A stretch of DNA of 64,000 nucleotides. Source: Pogonophryne albipinna. Its lineage: Eukaryota > Chordata > Actinopteri > Perciformes > Artedidraconidae. A model generated the notes under the pieces. It searched no databases. It was not told where the DNA came from and saw only the letters and a list, made by a program, of their open reading frames with translations. Shown piece after piece: positions 1 to 10,850 of the stretch (within the stretch, counting starts at the first letter, position 1; each line of letters starts with the position of its first letter). The stretch covers positions 12,535,495 to 12,599,494 of the forward strand of contig CM053251.1 in the NCBI GenBank assembly GCA_028583405.1, in the 5' to 3' direction. Both the position numbers and the translations under genes were made by a program.

Positions 1-648
1 CCTCAGCAGTTGTTCTGCCAGCATACTGTAGCTGTGGTTTACTTCGAACAAATCGGTGAATTGATCATCAAACTAGAAACAAATCCATTTTTAAATGCCA
101 ATGTTTGTAATTGTAAAAATGTACATTACGTGAAACAGGTCACTGGTTCCAATTGTGTTTTAATTTCAGTAAATTAGTGACAATTAGGGATACCAAAAGT
201 CCTGCCCAGAATAATCAACTCTGCATTGATTTATTGATAACAACGTCCCTTCAGTAGACATATCAACAATAATGAAGTCACACAGCACTTAAAGGTAGGG
301 TAGGTAAGAATGGAGAAACCAGCTTGAGTGCGCTAGAATTTGATAGTACACAACTGGAAAAAATCTGCCTCTTCCTTCAGACTTCCTTACAGACCAATGA
401 GGGCACGAGATAAGTTTGTGCACAGATGGAAGGCTGACAGGCAGGTAGGCCATCCAGTTATTTTAGCCGGGCCGGCTAAAATGATTGTCAGGGGTGCGAG
501 GATGTCACCACTGACATTGTTGGGTGTCACAATGACAATAGTTACAATATTGGTCTGCAACCCATTCCTGCTTGTTTCTTGGTGGTCACTGTAAACATAC
601 TATTGACATGAACCATTTTATCTGAACTTTTGTTCCCTGTGTGTGTAG
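1..648 (+). other. Intron sequence upstream of a ccdc178-like exon
   Basis: No coding exon is convincing here. The stretch ends in a TG-rich acceptor (AG at 647-648) of the coding exon that follows, so it is read as intron. A short open frame at 340-594 has no splice context and no recognisable protein. Confidence 0.5.
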
Positions 649-798
649 GAAGCACTACAATTGTCCCTGAAGGAGAACAGACAGCTGGCCACTGAGTACG
701 AAGATCTAAAGAAGATCCTCATGGAGGCCAAACAAGAGGCAGTGTCTGCATTGAACGAGAAAAACCATGCACATAAATCCTTTCATTATTACACACAG
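649..798 (+). CDS. ccdc178: Internal exon of a coiled-coil protein, probably ccdc178
   Basis: A 150-bp exon sits between an AG acceptor and a CAG|GTACAG donor and stays open for exactly 50 codons in phase 0, starting EALQLSLKEN and ending SFHYYTQ. It is rich in Glu, Lys, Gln and Leu with heptad-like spacing, as expected of a coiled coil. The name rests mainly on position: in human, CCDC178 lies directly upstream of KLHL14 in the same orientation (from memory), and klhl14 follows here. CCDC178 is a poorly characterised coiled-coil protein, so no molecular role is claimed. Earlier exons lie outside the window. Alternative: another long coiled-coil protein. Confidence 0.6.
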
Positions 799-1193
799 GT
801 ACAGTATATATAACCTTTTCTGATGTTTACTATCGCCCCCTCTCTTTTTAATTATGTTTTATGACTTAGGATTTTTCCTCTGTTCTCAATACCAGGCTAT
901 TCTTCTTTGCACTAGATAACTTTTCTTGCAAGGGCAGTCATTTTAAGAAGGTTTTAGTTTGGCAACCAGTGAGGAGGTAACGGCAGCAATCTAATAATGA
1001 TGAGATAACTTGAGTGGAGGAGGATGATGGATGTGACATAATGTAATGATAGCTATGTAGTTTTGCATCCAAGGGGAGTACATAGAGAGGTTGATGGTAC
1101 ATGTTAATGCTATACCTTTTCACATTTTCTTGATTATACTTTTTCTAAGGTGGTCACAAGTGAAACATTTTATCATCGGGCTTTACAAATGTG

Positions 1194-1195
<2 letters not shown>

Positions 1196-1242
<47 letters not shown>
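1196..1242. repeat. (CA)n microsatellite
   Basis: About 47 bp of uninterrupted CA dinucleotides within the ccdc178 intron. The open frames across it (His-Thr or Cys-Val runs) are artefacts. Confidence 0.95.
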
Positions 1243-1243
<1 letters not shown>

Positions 1244-2719
1244 ATTGGTTAGGGATTAGCAGCAAACAAAGGTTAGGATCAGACAATGAAAGTGCCTTTA
1301 GTGCTAAAATAGCATACACAATCTTGACTAGTTGAGGGAGACACCTCAGCAGCATCTTAGTGTTTCATCTTTATAGTTTCTGACACTATTTAACTGGAAT
1401 AGAATTACACATGACAGGCATAACAGCAGAAAGAAGCCACACTGCTTCTGCAATGGAAAATTCATATTATTTGTTCCACAAATGACTAATACCTTTACTT
1501 GAGCAATTCCTCATCTAACTGCATGAATGTTATCAAGTGAAAAATGCATTCAAAAATAAAATCCTGTGGACAGGATTTTCCACGCTCATGATCAAAGCCT
1601 GATTTTCTTTTACTCCGGATTCAGCCTTCACCATTTGTTTGTTTCAACTCTACACTCCTATAACAGCAGCCTCTCGGCTAGTGTTTAATGCCTGAATTTA
1701 GTTTTTATAACAAGCTTATAATCAACAATGTTTCTGAAATGTAGATCACATTTAATCAGATTTGGACAGGAACATTTAAGCACCATTCTTTCCTGTTTCT
1801 AATTTAAAGAATAATCTTTGAATTGTATGTCCCAGTTAGTGCATATATTACTAAATGTGATTACCCTTAATTGATTTGTGTGGAACTGGAGGCAACAAGG
1901 TAAATGCATTTAACATTGTCAGGATCATTGGAGAGATCAGAACATTAGTGCATGTGTGTGACACAGCCCATAATCCGTTATTATATACATGTGAGGGACA
2001 CAGTAAAAACATCTCTTACGAATCCTTGAAGTATAATCCTGACAGCAGGCATTCCAGACATAAAGTTTAAGTGACAAGTTTAAAACAACCCAAACTAAGC
2101 TTTCAATACGACTACAAAGCAACACATAAACTGACATGATGTACGGTTAGATTTAGACTATTATCCAGTAAATACATTTCCTTCCTTTTGCATCTAAAGC
2201 AATGCAAAAAAAACTGCGAGACCTGAAACATTTAGAATATGTTTGGAAATGTCTTCATATCATTTCTACTTTTCCAAGCCAATGCCACACTCACCCTTTA
2301 TTCAAAATGCACTGGTTTAGATTTAACTACCTGTTGTTGTTTTTTCAATAGTCAAAATGAGCTCCACCACGATATAGTGCTACTTCCATTGAATGCATCA
2401 GTCATAATTATCCAAGAGTATAATAGCACTAAAGCACTCCTACGGCAATTCTAATGCAGAATAATAACTTTACTTTAAGTAATATGAAAAACAACATACC
2501 ATTACTTCATTATAATACTTACATAATTTAATTTTTTGTGCATTTTCTTATGTATTCTCCATCAACCTGAGCTTATTTATTACCGTTGTGACCCAGCAGC
2601 CTACAGGTGCAGCACAGCAACAATCATGGACATTGCTTAATAGATTTATATAAGTACTATTTTATTTTAATATTTTGTTCTATATTCTTTCGTAATAGAT
2701 GGGATATTAGATATATAAT

Positions 2720-2788
2720 TCTGTTGCTGCTATGACACCGGAATTTCCCTAGGGGGATAAATAAAGGTCTATCTTATCTTGTCTTATC
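2720..2788 (+). repeat. LINE-type 3' tail fragment
   Basis: The block GGAATTTCCCTAGGGGGATA is followed by ATAAAGGTCTATCTTATC. This is the typical 3' end of fish CR1/L2/Rex-like LINEs: a GAATTTCCC..GGGGAT motif, then AATAAA and short tetranucleotide-like repeats. Only the tail is recognisable; no reverse-transcriptase frame lies upstream. Confidence 0.6.
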
Positions 2789-3878
2789 AGATAACACTTT
2801 ATTGAAAAAAAAGTGTATAAAACATTTGATATACTGTATTTCAAATACAGATAATTTCACATATTTGAGATGTTTAATTGGTATTTGAAGGCCTTGTACT
2901 TTTGAAGTGTTAGAGGTTTGTCTTGTTTTAATAACCCATTTATTAATTATCAATCAAGGCACATAACACCTGGTTTATCTTATATTAGAGATAGTAGTTT
3001 TTCTTTGAATAACACAGAATGTTGAAAAACATCAAGCTATTTCATATATAAATTAAACAAGTATGAACACATTAAAAAACAATTAAGTGGAAAGACAAAT
3101 ACAATATGTAAATTAAAAAAAGTGCATGATGACGAGCATCTGATAACATTTGCCAATATGTGCCTCTTGTAGAAATCCTATTGATTCTACTGTACGTTGT
3201 AACATTTCTTTGTTTATGTGGAGGCTTTCAGCTCCTGGGTTTTAACAGGGTACACCATAAAGAGCATTCTTGTTATTGTCTTTCCTTCAGGAGCTGATGA
3301 CTGAGCTAATTCGCTTTAGTTTTCAATGCACTGGGGAACACATTGCCAAGCAGTGATAAGCTTTGTAGGAAGAGTAGAGAGATGGAGGGGGAAGAAAAGC
3401 AATGGCATCTATCAGAATTTAAACCTCTTTGCTTGAAACTGTGTTCAAATAATAAAGCAAGCAGCATGTCTTTCCAAGAGACTAGGAATAATTTCTGGTT
3501 TCAGTGGGGGGTTCATGACTCTGTGTGTATGTGTAAAATATGTCTTGAGGGGATTGGTATAAAGTTAAACTGGGTGAAGTAGAAATATTTTACTCATCAG
3601 CTTTGCAGTCACAGAGTTTGCCTCGGCTAGAACAAAACTGCTGAAGCATTTAGAGAAAATTAACCCCCCATCCTGGCAGCCAGATGTGACTGGATTCTGA
3701 TGAGTGCACACGAGTGGGCAGAGAAACCAAGAGACTGTGAAATTCCTGTCAGGCCCGTGTACTGCAGAATGGGCTATTGACTGCTTTCTCTATTCCCCTC
3801 CATCATTCTTCTTGAACACTGCCATTAATTTCCTCTCCTGCCTTACCAATTCCTTTTCTCTGCCTTCTCTCCCCCTAG

Positions 3879-4013
3879 CTCTCTTTGTTGCAGAAGAGGA
3901 TGCACAAAGCTTTGGTGAAAAACTTCAAACAACACAGCCTGTACAGCCAGGCTGAACTGGACCGGTGCCAGACTCTTTCTCAAGACACCGACCGGAAAAT
4001 AAAAACAGCCCAG
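3879..4013 (+). CDS. ccdc178: Second visible exon of the ccdc178-like gene
   Basis: A 135-bp (45-codon) exon follows a strong pyrimidine tract and CTAG, and ends CAG|GTATTT. Phase 0 at both ends matches the previous exon, so the two join without a frame change. It reads LSLLQKRMHKAL... to RKIKTAQ, basic and heptad-like, with several Gln/Lys/Leu positions as in a coiled coil. A second possible acceptor 15 bp inside (CAG at 3891-3893) would remove five residues without changing frame. The gene name depends on synteny with klhl14, as for the first exon. Confidence 0.6.
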
Positions 4014-5010
4014 GTATTTGTACATATACATTTAAAACTGCTGGAATGCTGCACAAACTGTCACCATTCATTCAGATGGTAAATCCCTCTATTCAACTTT
4101 ATCCCAGTCTCAAGGTATTCTCCCGGATATGAGCGTATTCTTTTGCATACTACAGTAACTCCGTGTTATGCATGGCATTGTTTGAGCCTCATCCGGCGAG
4201 TCACAGTCACCCTGTGTCTTCTTTGCCAAGCAAGGGCAGCCAGGCAAACATCCACCAGGGCTTTGTGCCTCATTGCTATGGTGGAGTTAAAGACACCACT
4301 GTTATATTAGGGTCTATACATTCACTTATCAGATCACAGGCTGATTTGATGGATGGTGTGTCTGCTACAGTGCCTCTGCAGTGACCCCCGTGTCTGAGAC
4401 TAGCCCCTCTAGAGAACTCTATATACAAAACACTTTGTTTTTGGTCACATTGCATTAACATCTTAGCTTGTTTCCTGTTGTGTTTTTTTACTTCCAAGCT
4501 AATTCAGAGTGAGTTTTTTTACACCGCATGGAAGAGTTCTGTGTTCTTCTTTGCGAACAGAGTAACCTTCTGTCAGTCTTGCAGAAGAGTAGCGGCAAGG
4601 TTGAAAAGTAAGGATCTTCAATTAGAGGATAATCGGTGTCTAATCTGTGCTGTGATGTGAGATGAGGTCAAAGCGGACAGAAGGACAGTGATGAATCATT
4701 ATGAAATGTCCTGTCCAGCATTACCGCAGAGCCAGGTGTCATGTAACCATTCCGTGAACCACTTCCACTCTTTTTACCTCAATAGCAGGGCATCCCAGAC
4801 CTCTAGCTTCACCATGTTGCAATCGGCTTTCCCTTATTTTACTTTTGTTGTTTAGATAAATGTGACTTTATCATCTATGCTGGAGGCAAAATATGCTGAA
4901 TTTAATTAGATGTTTTCCAGGTGCCTTGTGAAGAAAACTATTAAGTGGTTTCCCTCTCTGTTCCTCCTACTCTGACGGCTGACATGTTTTTCTGACTGGT
5001 CTGGTCCCAG
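4014..5010 (+). other. ccdc178 intron or 3' flank
   Basis: No coding signal is recognisable. If the candidate terminal exon at 5011 is real this is its intron; it ends with CTGGTCCCAG. Confidence 0.4.
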
Positions 5011-5373
5011 ACATTACAGGGAGCAGCCATGTCTCAGTGGCCGAGCCTCAAAAGGCCCCAGCAGATCACAGCTCAAGGCAGGGAGGAGTGGGGCACAGGG
5101 GGAGGAGCTATCAGAGCGCTGCAGAGTGTGAAGGACAAAAGAGCTGGGGTATTCAAGCGCACCACACCGTCACCGTCACAGCTCAGCACAGGGACCATCA
5201 GAGCAGGCAACACTCACTTTAAACAGGCTCCTCCTGAACAGTCCAGCTCAGCGGCTATCCTTCAAAAAGTACAACCTTTTATGAGAAAAATAAAAAAAAA
5301 GCCCTTATGTGCAAGCATAAGCACACAATCTTCATCATTACCTAGATATTTAGCCCTTAATGTGATCTTATGA
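5011..5373 (+). CDS. Candidate terminal exon of the ccdc178-like gene
   Basis: After a CCCAG acceptor (5006-5010), the phase that continues the previous exon (phase 0) is open for 120 codons to a TGA at 5371-5373. It starts TLQGAAMSQW, is basic and Ser/Gln/Pro-rich in the middle (KRTTPSPSQL), and becomes A-rich low complexity after 5280, where AATAAA occurs inside the frame. The in-phase open frame is the only support. I do not recognise the residues, and the composition does not look like a coiled coil. It could be the true C-terminal exon or a chance open frame. Confidence 0.33.
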   Translation, partial: TLQGAAMSQWPSLKRPQQITAQGREEWGTGGGAIRALQSVKDKRAGVFKRTTPSPSQLSTGTIRAGNTHFKQAPPEQSSSAAILQKVQPFMRKIKKKPLCASISTQSSSLPRYLALNVIL

Positions 5374-5757
5374 TCCACAGGAGAAATGCACTGACAGTAC
5401 GCAGAAAGTGATAATGCAGTAGGTCATTACTATACACAGATATTTACATTTACATGATATGTAGATTATCAATATTGCCTCTTTGTAAGAGAGAGATAAA
5501 GAAATCAATGTGATTGATGCCACTTTTGACTGGAGCTGAACCCGGCTGAATCCCGACGAGGCCCATACTAATCCATCATGTACACTTAACCCCACAAGCA
5601 GAACGTAAGAGAGGTCAGGTTAGCGCTTTCACGGCCAAGGCGTGCTCAAATCACAAGCCAAATGGCAGTTTGTTCAAAAGTAGCTTGAGGGGAAGAAGGC
5701 CGGGAAACCCTAGGGTGGGCGAGTGGGAGTGGGTGGGGGTAGTGCTGGGAGGAGGGC

Positions 5758-5774
5758 GGGGGGGGGGGGGGGGG
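5758..5774 (+). repeat. Poly-G run
   Basis: Seventeen consecutive G preceded by GGAGGGC and G-rich sequence from 5713 (GGGTGGGC, GGGAGTGGGTGGGGG). The stretch could form a G-quadruplex on the + strand. It is also a place where assembly length is unreliable. Confidence 0.8.
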
Positions 5775-6559
5775 TGCGGCGGGCTGTCATCCTGTTACAC
5801 TCCTGCCAGAACTGGCAGTTCAGCTTTGTGTTCTGCGAGTTTACACTAGGGATGGCATAATTGACAATGGCTAACAGCGTAGAGCAGTGCAGAGCCTTGT
5901 TGAATGGCCAGTAATGATTGGAGCAGACGCCCACTGCCCCAGTCTCAGGGGACTGTAATCCAAGATCCTGTTTCTGATATAATTGTTAGTCAGAGAATTT
6001 CTGCATGGCTAGGCCGGTTCAGATTCCCAAGCTGGTTGACAGTGCCAGGCAGTTTAATAGAAAAACTGGATGCTGAGGTTTTTAAAACAGAAGAGCACTG
6101 AACCTGGACACGGTTCACCAGGAGCCTCTTGTTCTCCTCACTTACAAAAATAAGAACAAGATGGTAACTTTACTTTCACAAATGTAGACTCACCATCAGC
6201 TCGGATGCAGATAGAGCGAGGAGTTTGTATTATTGCCTTTCCTCAAAAACAGCATTTTCTTAATTAGCTTGTTTTCATTCATCATGTTATTCAAACAGGA
6301 GGGGTTGTCAGCAGAAATTCAGCTCATCTCCGCGTTCCTGCAGTCCTTGACAGATGACTCTACTACCACTGATGATGCCGGGGTGAACAAACAAGCCGGT
6401 CCAGGATCGAATGAGTAGATGCCTTCAGCTCAAACAGCAGTGTAATTGGACATTCACCTGTACCAGACAACTTACTTACCCTAGCACGCTTCACTATTCC
6501 CCCCCTTTTTACTTGCAGCGAATCCATAACAATGAAACAGGTGACTTTCATGCTGCTGT

Positions 6560-7040
6560 CAGGACTGATCTAATTTTAGCTGGGTGAATGATTGCAATTG
6601 GCTTTGCCTCATCAGATAATTAATCTATGTCACCATTAATTGGAAAAGAGAATAATTACAGGCAGTGTTGACAGAAATTCTACGCTTCTCCAGATTCCAA
6701 CATCTAATTACAACTAGTGAAACCCTGTGACCTTAACTAGCACTTAGTACACCTTGGCCACCTTGACCATGTCCATGTGAGGACCACTGTCTCCTAAAAG
6801 ACCCTTTTTCTGTTAGCGCTCGCTGCAGCCCCCTCCACTCTCCTCACTCTCGGAGAGCTGTCTCCCTCAATCACTTTTCAATATTCAATCTTAATTTTGT
6901 GGAAGTTTAGCATTTTCAATGAGCTGGAGATGAATGATTAATGAATACATTTAAATGCTTCATTTTGTCCATGGATCATTAGTTAAGTCCTTTGTGGGAA
7001 GGACCTGAGAAAGGAGTGAAAATTATTGAGACATTAGCCT
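6560..7040. promoter_or_regulatory. Candidate conserved non-coding element(s)
   Basis: Two neighbouring blocks (about 6560-6720 and 6840-7030) are non-repetitive, stop-rich and dense in homeodomain-like motifs (ATAATTAATC, ACCATTAATTGG, GATTAATGAATAC). This texture is typical of vertebrate developmental enhancers, and klhl14 and its neighbours sit in gene-poor DNA. It is a judgement from composition only; no alignment was possible. Confidence 0.25.
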
Positions 7041-9819
7041 GAAGCAATCCAGGGGTAAATAGTGTGCAGAAAAGGAGGTTGTGTGCGCACTATCCACCGG
7101 CTTTCTAAAGAACCCTGGGGAAACACTGTTTTCAATTTGGAATCTTAACTCAATCACATTTATACTCGTAGAAAATAGATTCCTGTTTCATCAAGTGTCA
7201 TACTAATGATACACAACACCAGGGCCTGTTCCACGTAGACTTTAGAAGTTAAAGTGGAAATGTTCCTGGATAAAAAACAATTTCCTGACTCATATTCAAT
7301 ATTTTAGAATAACAAGAAATAAAAAAAGAATAGTGGAGAATAGATAGTAGATACTAATGTTCATAGGGTTTTTGAAAGAGTGCACATGCTGTTGATCCTC
7401 TCAAGGTCGATGCTTTTAGACTGCTCCTAAAAATGGGTTTGCCCTCTCGTTCTGTCTGAGTGTGGTTGATAGAGATGCTGTTGTTGTGTTGATACGCTCG
7501 ATGCCTCTCCTACTCGTGGGGACAGAAGGGGGCAGTGTGAACACAACAACCTTAGAAAGACATCATTGACTGCAACGCGGTCCAGACTAGTGTCTTAACA
7601 TTGCCATTGCATTTAATCTTAAGTGGGAGGTTATTATTATTCATTCAACTAAAACATTAGAAATACATTTCTATACAAGTGTTGATTATTTTATCCATGT
7701 AGTCTCTTTTATGTTTGAATTTAAACATACTATATCATATTACATCAGCCTGTTTAATGGCATTAATGCAGAATCTCATATTGACTGCTCGCATGGTGCC
7801 ACTATATCTCCAAAAGCACCTTGAAGAGAAAAATGTTCAGTCTGTCTAATTCTTCTTACAGACTATATGCGATATCTCAAATGAAGGTCCCCCCCCACCA
7901 CATTTATCTCTTCTCTTTGCATCTAATCAATCCCCTGAATGAATAAAAGTGAGCCACAACTGGATGTCAACAAATGTATCTGCAGGCGTGGCTCAAAGTG
8001 CTGCTCCTCTAAAAAGGGTGGATTGGGGAAATAATGACAGGACTACTTGACAGCCTTTTATGTTATAAGCTTTTTGCCCAGTATGATGATATACAACACT
8101 AGCCTCGCTGTGTTGTTGTGTTCTGTGATACATCTAAGCTGGTTTAGAAGAGTTGTCATATAAAGGCAGATTCTGCAAGAGACATGTTGGGTAAATCTGA
8201 TTTACAGGCAGCACGATTCTCAATTTCAGCCTGGCGCCACCATGCAGACGATGGGCCCGTTTCGTTTGGATTCACTCCAGCGATTACTTCTGATCGCTGA
8301 CGTGAAGCCAAGTGAATCAGAGCAACATCCTGTCTCCTCAAGCTAACCAAAATGTGGTTTTGAGATCTTTTTGAAATCAGGAAAAAGATGGAGGTGTCCA
8401 CTCAAGCCATCCTGTCTTTGTTCATGAGGAAGTGCAAAGTTGAGCCATGGAGCCGATGAAGTCAAGAAAAGAATGTGAGTGAGAGAGGTGCTACTCTGTC
8501 TAAAATATCAATGAGGGAGATGCTGCCAAGTTTTGGAGCCCACAAGAAGAAATAGGTCTTCTGTTAACAAAGAGTAGACCAGGCAGTCAGGTGCTATTTC
8601 CCATAATAGCTCTTAATATCTTTCATCTTATGAAGAGCATTTAGTTTTGACAAAATAATTGAAAACATCATCTTCTATTTATTCCCATTGGTATTTGTCC
8701 ATTATTATTACAGTATTAGGCAGTGTGTTCCTTTTAAAGTTTTAGTAACTACAGCATCTGTCATTCAGTCATACTGTACTGCCTAACAATACACTGGAAC
8801 AGTGTGTTTGCCCAGGTGAGTCATTAATGTGGAACTCCGACGAAAACATGCCAAGCAAATTCATCAGTATAACAATACATGTTCCTTGTGTTGCCACACT
8901 CATTTGATTTCAAAGATATTTATCTTAACAGGATAATAATTTGTGAAAGTCTCTGACATTTGTGGCTAGCTAGCATGATAATAAATCCATGGCTTGGAAC
9001 ATTTTTTAGTTAATTAGAGTCAATCAATCCAAACTTTGCTCACTTACCGGTGTGAAACCGGAGTATAATGAGCAGAAATCAGCATGGTGATTGGAAAACA
9101 CAAATTACAGCTGTTAAAGAGAAACTCATCCACTTTTCTTCTGTTGATGTCAATGCCTGCTGCGAGGATTTAAAATTAGCATGGCATTCCTTTAATGGAT
9201 GTTCGGAGAATGTGCTCCTCTATAATTAAAAAAAAAACCTGTTAATATCCTCGTAGGCTAAAATAAAAGGGGTTCTTATTATTACATGACGACTCTCTAA
9301 TAGGACATGTTTAGTTCAGTTTATTTGTTTATAGTGTGGTGGACAGTCTAATAGGACATGTGGATCAGTTGATTAAAACAATTGTCTGTATTTATTTAAT
9401 ATTGTCATAAGAGTATATTTTGTTTCTTTTGCCATATATACATCTAACATACCCAACACTGCTTGCAAAGACAATATGCGGTTTCTATGATATATTGGTA
9501 ATGTTATACTGTTAATATGTATTATGAGCAAATGAAGTAACGCTACATAATAGTGTGTGTCCACAGCAGCGAGGTGGTCAGCAGTAATGCTTCAGTAAAA
9601 TCACAAAATAATTAACTTATATATATATATATTTAAGGGACAGTCTTTGCTTTTAAAGGCTCTGTATATCTCTACGGTCAGGGCTACATTCACATTATTC
9701 TTGACATATTCCATGCACCTTACATTCATGGTGTAATGATGTGAGTAATAACCTGGGGATGTTAACAGCACCCTACAATAGGATCTTTATCTGATCTAGG
9801 CTCACAGACAGCAGTATGA

Positions 9820-10290
9820 TATGACCCAGCTGCCGGTCGCCACGACGTATGTGACCTCAGCGCTGGATGTAATTTCCTCTCAAGGGCTCTTGGAAAGGGA
9901 GAGCTTATGTTGTAGAGTAGAGCTCATGTCGTCGGGGCTGGTAACAGCAGCTTGCCATTGTATTAATTATTGTCAGGGAATCCAAGGGGTGTAGATAATA
10001 CAGAATGCACTGGTTGGTCCCATTTGTTTCACTTGTCAGTGGAGTGAATAATTGGGAGTGCTGACCATATTAGACACAGAGAATTTCTAAACATACAACT
10101 CCAACAGTCACAACTAAAAGTATGGCTTGGAAATGAAAAAGCTTAATGTCTGAGCATTTTTAAATCAGTATGGAATAATTTGCTGGCTTGCTGTTGCCAA
10201 AGGAATTCACTGAAGTTTGTCTTTGACAACAACAATCCAGCCAGACATACAGTTTAGAATAATATGCTTAATTAAAGAAACGTTTTTTAC
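9820..10290. promoter_or_regulatory. Candidate conserved non-coding element
   Basis: Non-repetitive sequence with TATTAATTATTG, GAATAATTGGG, TTGCTGTTGCC and CTTAATTAAAG motifs and no coding potential. Offered as a possible enhancer upstream of klhl14 on texture alone. Confidence 0.2.
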
Positions 10291-10628
10291 GATTGTACAT
10301 GTTATTTATTAAAGAGAGATTTGACTTCAGCATTATATTTCAACTTTAGAGTTTGCAGCTTCTCAGGTAAGTACCAGATATTTGTGCACCCCAACTTCTT
10401 TCTTTAAAGGCTTGAGAACATTGATACCGTTTCAGTAGAATGGGGGTTGCTAATACAATGGGGCTCATCTTGCAATTCTCCCAAGGAATAACTATCAGTC
10501 CTGCTACAGCGGCTTCAGCGTCCCTAGGTGACCGCGCCACTGAGCCCGTGCTCGCTCCATCGCACCCCACTCCACGCCTGCTGCCACCCTGAAGGTAGAT
10601 GCATCACGCTGGGGATACTGTGCAACAG

Positions 10629-10738
10629 CAGCCCCCTTTACCACCAGCCCCTAAAACCTCCTCCACAGCACAGTGGCCTCCACACATTTCTGGGTCGCCA
10701 CTACAGCTCTGGTCCCAGCAGCCCAGACTCTCCCTCAG
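10629..10738 (+). other. Exon-like patch, possible upstream non-coding exon of klhl14
   Basis: A GC-rich patch begins after CAACAG and ends TCAG|GTGAGT, a consensus donor. Two frames stay open across it and both are proline/serine-rich. It lies 3.8 kb upstream of the klhl14 5'UTR exon, on the same strand, so it could be an alternative first exon. Its acceptor is weak and no protein is recognised. Confidence 0.2.
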
Positions 10739-10812
10739 GTGAGTCTCCTCCACCCTGAACTGCACAACTGGTATCAGTTTGTCATTTGAGAAATGCCACA
10801 CAAACACATACT

Positions 10813-10814
<2 letters not shown>

Positions 10815-10848
<34 letters not shown>
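10815..10848. repeat. (CA)n microsatellite
   Basis: A short uninterrupted CA tract directly after the exon-like patch. Confidence 0.9.

Positions 10849-10850
<2 letters not shown>

Larger units (their letters stand above)
799..3878 (+). other. ccdc178 intron
   Basis: Non-coding by appearance: AT-rich, with stops in all frames. It holds a CA microsatellite near 1.2 kb and a LINE-type 3' tail near 2.75 kb. It ends in a pyrimidine-rich tract and AG at 3877-3878. Confidence 0.55.
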
